DNA from: an uncultured Eubacteriales bacterium
GTDB lineage: Bacteria > Bacillota > Clostridia > Oscillospirales > CAG-272
Assembly (NCBI GenBank): GCA_900546695.1
Contig: URDX01000003.1
Location: 67,152-131,151, forward strand
Length of the DNA stretch: 64,000 nt
Direction: 5' to 3'
Within the stretch, counting starts at the first letter, position 1. Every line of letters begins with the position of its first letter. Under the pieces are notes generated by a model, which saw only the letters and a program-made list of their open reading frames with translations, was not told where the DNA came from and did not search any database. Position numbers and translations under genes: made by a program. This document shows positions 43,898-52,378 of this stretch, piece after piece.

Positions 43898-45046
43898 ATG
43901 AACAAACCGAAGACCGAAAAAGCAGTAATAGAGGGCGGCTGCGCCGCCGAATGCCGCAGCTATGAGCGCGAGCACTTCGGTGCGGCCTATGCCGTTGTAT
44001 GTGACGGAAACACTGAGTCCATAGCGCGCCGCGCTTTCCCTGGGGATGCGCTCATCGTATTTCCCGCAGGTAGCCATGCGACCGAACAGGCGGCAGACGG
44101 CTGCATATCGCGCATAAAGAGCGACGGGCTGCGCGGACTTATCGCATGCGGCTCGGGCTCGGTGCACGACATTACCCGCTATGCGGCACACGCAGAGGGC
44201 ATACCCTTCGTCTCCTTTCCGACGGCGGCGAGCGTTGACGGCTTTGCTTCGGGCGTTGCAGCGATGACATGGCACGGCAGAAAGGTAACCTTCCCTTCTA
44301 CGCCGCCCGTCGCGCTCTTTGCCGACGACGATGTTTATTCCGCCGCGCCCCGCGAGCTGCTTGCATCGGGCGTGGGCGACATCGTAGGAAAATTCGTCTC
44401 GCTCTTTGACTGGGTATTTACATCACTTCTTACAAGCGAAACGCTCGAGGATGAGATATACCGTCTCGAATCGGAAGCGCTCGAGACCGTTATGCACTGC
44501 GGCATCGCATCGCACGACTACCCACACGGAGTCATGGACTGCCTTGTAAAATCGGGTCTCGCAATACAGCTCAAGGGCAGCAGCCGCCCCGCGTCGGGTG
44601 CAGAGCACCATCTGTCGCATCTGTGGGAGATGGGATGCATCGGTACGCCCGAGCACGCCTATCACGGTGAGCAGGTCGGCGTTTCTACTCTGTTCGTGCT
44701 CGACCGATATAAGAGCATGCCCCGCCCGCAGCTGAGAGCAAAGCCGCTCGACCGTGCGCTGCTGCGACCGATATTCGGCTCACTCACCGACGGAATAATA
44801 GAAGAAAACACACCCGACAGCCTCGCCGAGATAACTCAGCCGATGCTCGACGCAAACGCCGATAAGACAGCGCGGCTGATATCCGAGCTGCCGAGCTCCG
44901 ACGAGATACGCGAATATCTGCGCTCGGTAGGCGCGAAAACCACCCTTACCGAGCTCGGTCTGCCCGACACGGAGGAATTCATAAGGAAGAGCCTCGACTG
45001 GGCACCGTACGTCCGCCGCAGACTCACATACCTGAAGGTTATATAA
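43898..45046 (+). CDS. egsA: sn-Glycerol-1-phosphate dehydrogenase (AraM/EgsA family)
   Basis: The 382-residue enzyme of the iron-containing alcohol dehydrogenase superfamily reduces dihydroxyacetone phosphate to sn-glycerol-1-phosphate, the stereoisomer used in archaeal lipids and, in Bacillus, for heptaprenylglyceryl phosphate. Diagnostic blocks are ACGSGSVHDITRYAA near 88-102, SFPTAASVDGFASGVAA near 108, ASGVGDIVGKFVSLFDW near 155 with the metal Asp, and SGAEHHLSHLWE near 232-243 and EHAYHGEQVGV with the metal His. AraM proteins need Ni or Zn. No PcrB homologue is nearby, so the downstream product is unknown. A short AAGGTTAT duplication spans the stop codon. Confidence 0.85.
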   Translation: MNKPKTEKAVIEGGCAAECRSYEREHFGAAYAVVCDGNTESIARRAFPGDALIVFPAGSHATEQAADGCISRIKSDGLRGLIACGSGSVHDITRYAAHAEGIPFVSFPTAASVDGFASGVAAMTWHGRKVTFPSTPPVALFADDDVYSAAPRELLASGVGDIVGKFVSLFDWVFTSLLTSETLEDEIYRLESEALETVMHCGIASHDYPHGVMDCLVKSGLAIQLKGSSRPASGAEHHLSHLWEMGCIGTPEHAYHGEQVGVSTLFVLDRYKSMPRPQLRAKPLDRALLRPIFGSLTDGIIEENTPDSLAEITQPMLDANADKTARLISELPSSDEIREYLRSVGAKTTLTELGLPDTEEFIRKSLDWAPYVRRRLTYLKVI

Positions 45047-45125
45047 AGGTTATGCCGCCCGCAGTATGGGCTTCGCATACGAATGAATCACATCAAAACA
45101 GTCAAAAAATATGAGAGGCACGAAA

Positions 45126-46250
45126 ATGATAAAGGTCCTTCATACCGCAGATATACATCTCGACGTTCCTTTTAAAATAGCGAGCGTAGCAAAGGCGCAG
45201 ACACGGCGCAGTGAGCTGCGCGGCGCGCTGTCGTCGCTGTTCACGTACGCACGGCTCGAGCATTTCGATCTGATACTGATAGCGGGCGACATGTTCGACC
45301 GCGAATTCGCAACGCCCGACACCGTCGCGCTCGTGCTGCGTGAGATGGCTGCGTGCTCGGATTGCAGGATAGTCATATCGCCCGGCAACCACGACCCATA
45401 TACCCCGGGCAGCGTGTGGGCTAAGTCGAAGTTTCCCGACAACATCTACATCTTCCGCTCCCCTACGCTCGAGCGGATATCCTTTGACGACATCGGGGTC
45501 GACGTTTACGGCTACGCCTTTACGGGTCCGTACATGGACGCTTGCCCGTTCTCCGAGCCGCCCGAGCTTGATCCTTCCCGTATAAATATCCTCTGCGGTC
45601 ACGGCTGCATCGGCGGCAGCTCACGGCACTGCCCGATAACGGCGGACGATATCTCGCACAGCGGCTTTGATTATATCGCGCTTGGTCACATCCATAACAG
45701 CGACGGCATAAAGCGCGTCGGCAGAACATGGTACGGCTACCCCGGCGCGCTCGAAGGTCACGATTTCAGCGAGCCCGGCTTCGGCGGTGCGGTCGTCGCG
45801 ACGATGCGAAAGGACGGCGGAGTCTTTGACTGCGACGCGAGGGGCAGACGCTTCTCCCGCCGCCGCTTTGAGACACTGACCGTCGACGCAAGCGCCGTAC
45901 GTACCGATACCGACCTGCTCGCGCTGATAGACGGCAAGATAGCCGCACACGGCTACGGCGAGGAAACGCAACTGCGGCTCGTGCTGACGGGATTCCTGTC
46001 AAGCGCCGTCGCGCTGAGCGAGAGCGCCGTGCTCGACCATATCTCCCCCTCTCTGTTCTATGCCGAGCTTGTCATGAACACCGAGCCACTGCCCGAGGGC
46101 GACGGACTCGACCTTGACCCGACCGTGCGCGGCGCTTTTTACGCATCGCTGCGCCCCGAGCTTGAGTCGGACGACCCAGAACTCCGCAGAACGGCATCCG
46201 ATGCCCTGCGCTACGGTCTTTCCGCGCTGCGCGGCGACAATATTCTCTGA
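45126..46250 (+). CDS. SbcD/YhaO-like metallophosphoesterase nuclease
   Basis: The 374-residue protein has all calcineurin-type metal motifs: HTADIHLDVPF (6-16), AGDMFDRE near 57, SPGNHDPYTPGS near 88, GHGCIGG near 155 and LGHIHNSDG near 187. It corresponds to SbcD/Mre11 and especially B. subtilis YhaO, which works with a membrane-associated SMC-like ATPase in DNA repair or processing. The ATG at 45126 follows GAGAGG; an upstream in-frame ATG is five codons earlier. Its likely partner, a YhaN-like ATPase, is encoded at 47.2 kb after a nucleotidase gene. Confidence 0.85.
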   Translation: MIKVLHTADIHLDVPFKIASVAKAQTRRSELRGALSSLFTYARLEHFDLILIAGDMFDREFATPDTVALVLREMAACSDCRIVISPGNHDPYTPGSVWAKSKFPDNIYIFRSPTLERISFDDIGVDVYGYAFTGPYMDACPFSEPPELDPSRINILCGHGCIGGSSRHCPITADDISHSGFDYIALGHIHNSDGIKRVGRTWYGYPGALEGHDFSEPGFGGAVVATMRKDGGVFDCDARGRRFSRRRFETLTVDASAVRTDTDLLALIDGKIAAHGYGEETQLRLVLTGFLSSAVALSESAVLDHISPSLFYAELVMNTEPLPEGDGLDLDPTVRGAFYASLRPELESDDPELRRTASDALRYGLSALRGDNIL

Positions 46251-46261
46251 AAGGTAATACC

Positions 46262-46990
46262 ATGCCGCTTAAATATAAATTCATTTTTCTCGATGCCGAC
46301 GAAACGCTTTTCGACTTCGACACAAGCGAATACAACGCCTTCCGCGAGACGGTGCAGAGCTACGGATATGCCTTTACCGACCCGCTGTACGACGAGTATC
46401 ATCTCGTAAATAAGAGTCTGTGGGAGGAATTCGAGCTCGGCAAGGTGACAAAGCCGTTTTTGCTCATCGAGCGCTTCCGCCGCGTTATAAACGCGCACGG
46501 AATAGATACGCTGCCCGAGGAATTCGCCGACAGATTTAGAGAATCGCTTGCAAATCAGTGCATACTGCTGCCGGGTGCCGAAGAATTCTGCCGCGCCATC
46601 GCTCCCGAAGCGCAGCTCTACATTCTGACAAACGGCATCACGACGACGCAGACAAGACGGTTCGAGCGGTCGCCGATACGCGACCTCATCAGCGGGCTGT
46701 TCATTTCGGAGCAGATAGGCTCGCCTAAGCCTAATAAGGAATTTTTCGACGCGGTATTTGCCGCCGTGCCCGACTTTGACAGGAAGAGCGCGATAATGAT
46801 AGGCGACTCGCTTTCGAGCGACATTCGCGGCGGGCTGAACGCAGGCATAACGACCGTATGGTATAATCCGCACCTTGTGCGCAACAAGCTCGGCGTTTGC
46901 CCCGACTATACGGCGACAAGCTACGAGCAGCTGCTGCGTATACTGCGAGGTGAAACTGGACGTGTGCCGCCGCATGCGGAGGTATGTTAA
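46262..46990 (+). CDS. yjjG: YjjG-family HAD pyrimidine nucleotidase
   Basis: The 242-residue HAD hydrolase has FIFLDADETLFDFD (8-21, nucleophile Asp), LYILTNGITTTQTRRF near 118-133 and GSPKPNKEFFDAV plus MIGDSLSSDIRGGLNAG near 178-194. The TNGI and DADETLFDF forms are typical of YjjG, a 5-prime-nucleotidase that removes non-canonical pyrimidine nucleoside monophosphates. GAAAGGTAATACC precedes the ATG, 11 bases after the nuclease gene, so it is in the same operon as the SbcD-like gene. Confidence 0.88.
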   Translation: MPLKYKFIFLDADETLFDFDTSEYNAFRETVQSYGYAFTDPLYDEYHLVNKSLWEEFELGKVTKPFLLIERFRRVINAHGIDTLPEEFADRFRESLANQCILLPGAEEFCRAIAPEAQLYILTNGITTTQTRRFERSPIRDLISGLFISEQIGSPKPNKEFFDAVFAAVPDFDRKSAIMIGDSLSSDIRGGLNAGITTVWYNPHLVRNKLGVCPDYTATSYEQLLRILRGETGRVPPHAEVC

Positions 46991-46994
46991 AAAC

Positions 46995-47165
46995 ATCTGC
47001 GGAGAAAGTGAACAACGTTCCTTGGGGCGGCATCATTCTTTTCGGGACTTGCGACGGGGGGGGCTTCCTATTCCCGAAACAAAAGCATCTCAATCGCTTT
47101 TTTCGGTCGGGACTTTCAGGTCACCCGAATCAAAGCAGTCTGTTAAAACATATTTTTAACAGCTC
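46995..47165. other. Gene-free, hairpin-rich segment between yjjG and the SbcC/YhaN-like gene
   Basis: Two stems are visible: TTTCGGGA / TCCCGAAA (47040-47047, 47072-47079) and a perfect 9-base pair CTGTTAAAA / TTTTAACAG with a 5-base loop at 47140-47162. Neither is followed by a clean T tract. Small readings here have no domain. I suspect an intergenic repeat element, without proof. Confidence 0.4.
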
Positions 47166-47203
47166 CACCATCAGGCTGAGACTAAAGGAGTATTGAACAG
47201 GCA

Positions 47204-49792
47204 ATGATTATCAGAGAATTGCACATAGATTCCTTCCAGGGGCTGAGCGAACGCTCCTTCCCTCTCGCGGACGGCATCAACGTTATCTGCGGTCCGAACG
47301 AATCGGGAAAATCGTCGCTTGCCGACTTTATATTTTTCATGTTCTACGGCATTGTAACGCGCGCGGACGCTCAGCATTTTCCGTCGCTCGAGACAGGCAA
47401 AGCCGCGGGCTCGCTGCTTGCAGAGCTGAGCGACAAGGAGCGGTCCCGTATATCGGTTCAGCTGCCTCGTCTTGTGCGCATAGAACGCGAATATATCCAT
47501 CGCCGCCGCGACAGCGTTCGTCTGCTCGACGGCGAGACCTACGCAGAGCTGAACATACCGCGCAGCCCGGGCGAGACGATATTCGGCATCAGCGCGCCCG
47601 TAATGCGTTCGACCTCGTACGTCAGCCAGCTTGGCGGTCACGGTGTCGACGGCAAGGACCTCGGCGGTGCTATCGAAAATATAATGTTCGCAGCAGATGA
47701 GAGTATTGATATTTCAAAGGCGCTCGCGCGCCTCGATGCCGCACGCGCAACGCTCAAGCACAAGAACGGCGGAGGCGGGCTGATACCGACGCTGCGCGAG
47801 GAGCACGACAAGCTGCTGCTCGAGCGAAGCCGCGCCGAGGAGGGCGCGGAGCAGATAAGCAAGCTCGAGGGCGAGCTCGGCAGCTGCGAGGAAAAATGCC
47901 GCGCATCGGATGAGCGCGTAGAGCGCGCACGCGGGCGGGTCGAATACTGCGAGCTGCAGGCGGCGCTGCTCGGTGCTTCAAGCGCTGACAGTCTGCGCGA
48001 GCGTCTTGCATCGCTCGACGATGAGGCGGCGCAGACCGCAGCAGAAGCCGAATACGACGGCTATTATCCCGATGAGGAATACATCAGACGGCTGCGCGGG
48101 CTCGACAGCCGAATAAGCGAGCTGCGCCGCAGCACGGGCGCGGCGACAGGCGGCGAACAGAGCGACGAAGAGACGAACGGTGAGTCCGGCTACGATACAA
48201 GAACGCGGGTCAATATTCCCGCAGCTGCATCTCGCGGCACAAGAAGCGCCGCATCACGCAATGCCGCAGCGCGCAGCCCCCGCCCCGACGAACAATCACC
48301 CGAGCTGCTTCAGCTGCGGGCGGCTGTCAGAGAAGCGGGCGGCGCGGAGCAGCTTGAGCATCGCATCGAGAGCAGCTTTACAAAGAAACGCATATATCTA
48401 ATCACGTCGCTTATCCTGCTCGCGGTGTTTGCATTCGGCGTTTTCTGCACGGCATATCTCGCCACCGAACAGGGCTTATCTAAGATGACACTCGCGGCGG
48501 CGGGTGTGTCGCTCTGCGCGATGATAGTCGCGGCGGTCACGATAGGCGCACGGAGAAGGGCTATTTCCGATTACTATTCGCTGCTCATGTCTACGGGTGC
48601 CGTTGACATGCTTGATCTTTTCCGTATGCTCGACGAGCTCGACCGCACGGGCAGCTATGACGGTGCATCGGGCGGCACGGACGGCTATGACGATGCCGAC
48701 GGATATTCGGAAGGCGGCTACGGTTCGGACGGCAATTACGATTCGGACGGCGGTTACAACTCGAAAGGCTGCGATTCGGATGACGGCGAGAGCGGTAAAG
48801 CGGGCAGCACGCCCACATTTGACAGCCGCGGCGTATTCGTTGCATCGGATGCCGAGACCGAGCTGTACGCACTTGAAGAAGAGCTTGCAGCCGAGCTTGC
48901 ACGCTGGGGAAAAGCGAGCCTTTCCGACGCTATGAGCGCATATTCAAAGCTGAATATACGTCTGGGGGAGATCGAATCCGAGCGCAGACACTGCACCGAG
49001 CTGCTTGACGCAAGCGGCGACGACGGCGACGATGAGCTACGTGCACGGCAGCAGCAGCGCGCGGACGAGCTCGCACCGCTTATCCGTCCCGACATCGCAG
49101 CGGGTATATGCGACAGCGAGCTGCCGCCGTCAGAACGCAGACGCGCGGCGGAGCGCTACGGCAGAGACGTGAAGAAGGAGCTTGAATTCGAGCTTTCCGC
49201 ACGGGCATCGCTCGATGAGCGCAGACATGCACTGCGTCTTTCGCTCGCAGAGCTGCGCGCTGCATCGCTCCCGCTCGCCGAAATAGCGGAGCGACTGTGC
49301 GAAAACGAAGCGCGTCTCGGAGAGGCGGAGCGCCGCTACAAGGGCATCGTCCTTGCCCTGCAGAGGCTTGAGGGCGCGGGAACGGCGATACACGGAATGC
49401 TTGCTCCCGAGCTTACCGAACGAGTCAGCTCGATAACTCGCGCACTAACCGACGGACGGTACGACCGCGTCGGCATTGACAGCGATTTTACCATGCACTT
49501 CTCGCTCGCATCGGGCGCGCGGACGGTGGACGACGGATATCTCAGCGGCGGAACAAAGGACGCGGCGTATATCGCGCTCCGCCTTGCTCTTACCGAGCAG
49601 CTCTGCCGCAATGCAAGCCCCGTTATGATATATGATGAAAGCTTCTGCCGCATAGACGACGACCGACTTGTCTCCCTTCTCGGCGAGCTTGCGCGTTCCG
49701 GCGGAGACCAGACGCTCATACTCTCGAGCAACGACCGCGAGACAAAGGCACTTTCCGCTATCGGCTGCGGCTACAGCACGGCAATGCTGTAA
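47204..49792 (+). CDS. SbcC/YhaN-like SMC-type ATPase with two membrane segments
   Basis: The 862-residue protein has an N-terminal ABC half with Walker A GPNESGKSSLADF near 30-42, long charged coiled-coil arms, two adjacent hydrophobic segments near 395-447, and a C-terminal half with the signature YLSGGTKDAAYIALRLALTE and Walker B VMIYDESF near 810. This is the layout of B. subtilis YhaN, partner of the YhaO nuclease. Between about 482 and 532 there is a Gly/Tyr/Asp/Ser-rich low-complexity insert (for example GYGSDGNYDSDGGYNSKG) built from degenerate DNA repeats. Its stop codon is followed by a 38-base tandem duplication. A ribosome site AAAGGAG is rather distant (about 15 bases). Confidence 0.82.
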   Translation: MIIRELHIDSFQGLSERSFPLADGINVICGPNESGKSSLADFIFFMFYGIVTRADAQHFPSLETGKAAGSLLAELSDKERSRISVQLPRLVRIEREYIHRRRDSVRLLDGETYAELNIPRSPGETIFGISAPVMRSTSYVSQLGGHGVDGKDLGGAIENIMFAADESIDISKALARLDAARATLKHKNGGGGLIPTLREEHDKLLLERSRAEEGAEQISKLEGELGSCEEKCRASDERVERARGRVEYCELQAALLGASSADSLRERLASLDDEAAQTAAEAEYDGYYPDEEYIRRLRGLDSRISELRRSTGAATGGEQSDEETNGESGYDTRTRVNIPAAASRGTRSAASRNAAARSPRPDEQSPELLQLRAAVREAGGAEQLEHRIESSFTKKRIYLITSLILLAVFAFGVFCTAYLATEQGLSKMTLAAAGVSLCAMIVAAVTIGARRRAISDYYSLLMSTGAVDMLDLFRMLDELDRTGSYDGASGGTDGYDDADGYSEGGYGSDGNYDSDGGYNSKGCDSDDGESGKAGSTPTFDSRGVFVASDAETELYALEEELAAELARWGKASLSDAMSAYSKLNIRLGEIESERRHCTELLDASGDDGDDELRARQQQRADELAPLIRPDIAAGICDSELPPSERRRAAERYGRDVKKELEFELSARASLDERRHALRLSLAELRAASLPLAEIAERLCENEARLGEAERRYKGIVLALQRLEGAGTAIHGMLAPELTERVSSITRALTDGRYDRVGIDSDFTMHFSLASGARTVDDGYLSGGTKDAAYIALRLALTEQLCRNASPVMIYDESFCRIDDDRLVSLLGELARSGGDQTLILSSNDRETKALSAIGCGYSTAML

Positions 49793-49798
49793 GGCAAA

Positions 49799-49887
49799 CG
49801 GCGGCATCGCTGTTTAAACATTACATCCCGTAATACGGCGACATAATACGGCGGCATCGCTGTTTAGAACATTTCATCCCATAATAC
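49799..49887. repeat. Tandem duplication after the SbcC/YhaN-like gene
   Basis: A 38-39 base unit starting CGGCGGCATCGCTGTTTA is present at 49799-49836 and 49849-49887 (period 50), with a one-base insertion and a few mismatches. It starts eight bases after the stop codon and ends against the ribosome site of the P-type ATPase gene. Confidence 0.9.
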
Positions 49888-49917
49888 AAAGGAGAACAGC
49901 CCGAGGGCTGATGACCG
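49888..49917 (+). promoter_or_regulatory. Shine-Dalgarno/hairpin/ATG leader of the P-type ATPase gene
   Basis: AAAGGAG at 49888-49894 is followed by CAGCC-CGAG-GGCTG (49897-49910) and then seven bases to the ATG. An out-of-frame ATG at 49911 directly after the stem would give a peptide of about 30 residues and is probably not used. Confidence 0.5.
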
Positions 49918-52344
49918 ATGAACCCATTCAAAAAGAAAACAAAAGAGACCGCACCCGCTCCCCGTCCGTTCGTTCCCACCGATATCGCACGCGGTCTCTG
50001 TGAGGACGAGGTGTTACAGCGCGCGTCGGCGGGAGATATCAATACTCCTGTAAAATCTCCCGCAAAGTCGGTGAAGCAGATAGTTCTCTCGAACATCTTC
50101 ACCTACTTCAATATGATCTTTATCATCATCGGCATCGCGCTCATCGTCTGCCGATCCTTCAATCACCTGATGTTTCTGTGCGTTATCGCGAGCAACACCG
50201 CGATAGGCATAATTCAGGAGATACGCAGCAAAAAGACGCTCGAAAAGCTCACTCTGCTGACCTCCCCGACTGCGACGGTACGCCGCGGCGGGCGCGACAT
50301 GAAGATAGACACGGCAGAGCTTGTGCGCGACGACCTTATAACGCTCGGCGCGGGCGATCAGATACCCGCAGATGCGGTTGTGCGCGACGGATGCATTACC
50401 GTAAATGAGTCGCTTGTAACGGGCGAATCCGACGAGATACTGAAAAAGCCGGGCGACGAGCTGCTGTCGGGCAGCTTCGTCGTCAGCGGCAGCGGTCTGT
50501 GTCAGCTCACCCGCGTCGGGCGTGAGTCGTTTGCATCGGGGATAACCCTTGCGGCTAAAAAATCAAAGCGCAGCGGCAGATCGAGCGGCATGATGCGTTC
50601 GCTGACCCTGCTGCTCTACGTCATCGGCGCGGCGATAATCCCTATGGCGGCGCTGCTCATCGCGCGGCAGCACAATTCGCTCGGCATGAGCTGGACCGAT
50701 TCGATCGTCAGCACGGCGGCTGCGATTCTCGGAATGATACCCGACGGGCTGTATCTGCTCGTTTCAATCGCCCTTGCCGTCAGCGTCATGCGTCTCTCGA
50801 AAAAAAGAACGCTCGTGCATGAGCTGAAATCTATCGAGACACTTGCCCGAACCGACGTCATCTGCGTCGACAAAACGGGAACGATAACCGACGACAGCAT
50901 GACCGTCACGGGAATGAAGCCCGTGCCCGGTGCGCCGCAGCTGAGCGAGGAATTCGCATGCACCCTGCTCTCCGATTATGCCGCCGCACTCGGGGGGGAG
51001 AATGCGACCATGCGCGCCATCGCGGAATGCTTCCGCTCGCCCGTTACGCGGACGGCGGTCGCGACGCTGCCCTTCTCATCAAAGAACAAATACGGCGGCG
51101 CGGCGTTCGACGACGGTCAGACATATCTGCTCGGTGCGCCCGAATTCATTCTCGGCGACCGCATGGGACGCTATGAGACCTTCTTCCGCTCGCTCGCGGA
51201 GACGGGTAACCGCGTGCTGCTGCTCGCCCGTGCGGCGGGTAACGGCTTTGATACGGCAGGCGCTGAGCCGCTGCTCGCCGTCATGCTGCTCAACCGCATA
51301 CGTGAGAACGCTCCCGCGACCTTCCGTTATTTTGCAGATCAGGGCGTTGCGATAAAGGTAATTTCGGGAGACAGCCCCGTGACAGCCTCCGCCGCGGCGA
51401 GAGAAGCGGGAATCGTCGGCAGCGAAAAATATCTCGATGTAAGCACCGTAGCCTCCGACGAGCAGCTTGCGGGAATGTGTGAGGATTACACCGTTTTCGG
51501 CAGAGTAACTCCCGAGCGGAAAAAGGTTATTGTCCGCTCGCTTAAAAAGGCCGGACACACCGTAGCTATGACGGGCGACGGCGTAAACGACGTGCTCGCG
51601 CTGAAGGAAGCGGATTGCAGCGTTGCAATGGCATCGGGAAGCGAGGTCACACGTCAGGTTTCCGAGCTCGTTCTGCTCGATTCCGACTTTGCCGCGATGC
51701 CCGCGGTTGTCGCAGAGGGGCGGCGGGTCATCAACAATATCGAGCGCAGCGCGTCGCTCTTCCTTGTCAAGAACATATTCTCCTTTTTTATCGCTTGGAT
51801 AACCATACTTTTCTCGCTGCGCTACCCCGTTACCCCCGCGCAGCTGACCCTTGTCAATATGCTGACCATCGGAATACCGTCGTTCGTGCTCGCACTTGAG
51901 CCGAACACAAATCTCGTCCGCGGAAAATTCCTGCGCAACGTGCTGTTCAACGCCGCGCCCGCCGCAATAACCGACATCGTTGTACTATTCCTTACGATGC
52001 TGTTTACGCACATATTCAAGATACCCGCAACCGAGACCTCGACCGTTGCAGCGATACTTGTCGCGCTCGTCGGATTTATGATGCTGTTCCGCATATGCCG
52101 ACCGTTCGACACGATACGGCGCGTGTTGTTTATCGGCATGCTGCTGCTGTTTGCGGTGGGGCTGATATTCTTCTCATCGCTGTTTTCGATGTCCGCACTC
52201 GGAAGCGGAAGCCTGCTCGTGCTCACCGTACTCGCGTTGATAGCCTTTCCCGTATTCTATTTTGTCTCGCTCGCATTCGACCGCGTACCGAATGCCGTCC
52301 GCGCAAGGCTGAAAAGGGCAAAGAAAAGCGATTATTTCAACTGA
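49918..52344 (+). CDS. P-type cation ATPase, CtpE-like (probable calcium transporter)
   Basis: The 808-residue protein is a P-type ATPase: actuator TGES near 168, phosphorylation site DKTGTIT near 320, and hinge MTGDGVNDVLALKEADCSVAM near 545-565. About eight to ten membrane segments flank these. The motif before the phosphorylation site, GMIPDGLYLLVSIALAVSVMRLSKK, resembles that of mycobacterial CtpE, for which calcium uptake has been reported; MgtA-like or classic SERCA motifs are absent. Cation identity is therefore inferred. There are no N-terminal metal-binding Cys domains, which argues against copper or zinc. Start at 49918 is chosen for length and homology. Confidence 0.83.
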   Translation: MNPFKKKTKETAPAPRPFVPTDIARGLCEDEVLQRASAGDINTPVKSPAKSVKQIVLSNIFTYFNMIFIIIGIALIVCRSFNHLMFLCVIASNTAIGIIQEIRSKKTLEKLTLLTSPTATVRRGGRDMKIDTAELVRDDLITLGAGDQIPADAVVRDGCITVNESLVTGESDEILKKPGDELLSGSFVVSGSGLCQLTRVGRESFASGITLAAKKSKRSGRSSGMMRSLTLLLYVIGAAIIPMAALLIARQHNSLGMSWTDSIVSTAAAILGMIPDGLYLLVSIALAVSVMRLSKKRTLVHELKSIETLARTDVICVDKTGTITDDSMTVTGMKPVPGAPQLSEEFACTLLSDYAAALGGENATMRAIAECFRSPVTRTAVATLPFSSKNKYGGAAFDDGQTYLLGAPEFILGDRMGRYETFFRSLAETGNRVLLLARAAGNGFDTAGAEPLLAVMLLNRIRENAPATFRYFADQGVAIKVISGDSPVTASAAAREAGIVGSEKYLDVSTVASDEQLAGMCEDYTVFGRVTPERKKVIVRSLKKAGHTVAMTGDGVNDVLALKEADCSVAMASGSEVTRQVSELVLLDSDFAAMPAVVAEGRRVINNIERSASLFLVKNIFSFFIAWITILFSLRYPVTPAQLTLVNMLTIGIPSFVLALEPNTNLVRGKFLRNVLFNAAPAAITDIVVLFLTMLFTHIFKIPATETSTVAAILVALVGFMMLFRICRPFDTIRRVLFIGMLLLFAVGLIFFSSLFSMSALGSGSLLVLTVLALIAFPVFYFVSLAFDRVPNAVRARLKRAKKSDYFN

Positions 52345-52378
52345 GCAGCCCACAAAATTACATCTACAGGATACGATT

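Noticed and set aside
49911..50010. Out-of-frame ATG directly after the leader hairpin of the P-type ATPase gene
   Set aside because: It opens a short frame of about 30 codons overlapping the ATPase start; no sign of conservation can be judged here.
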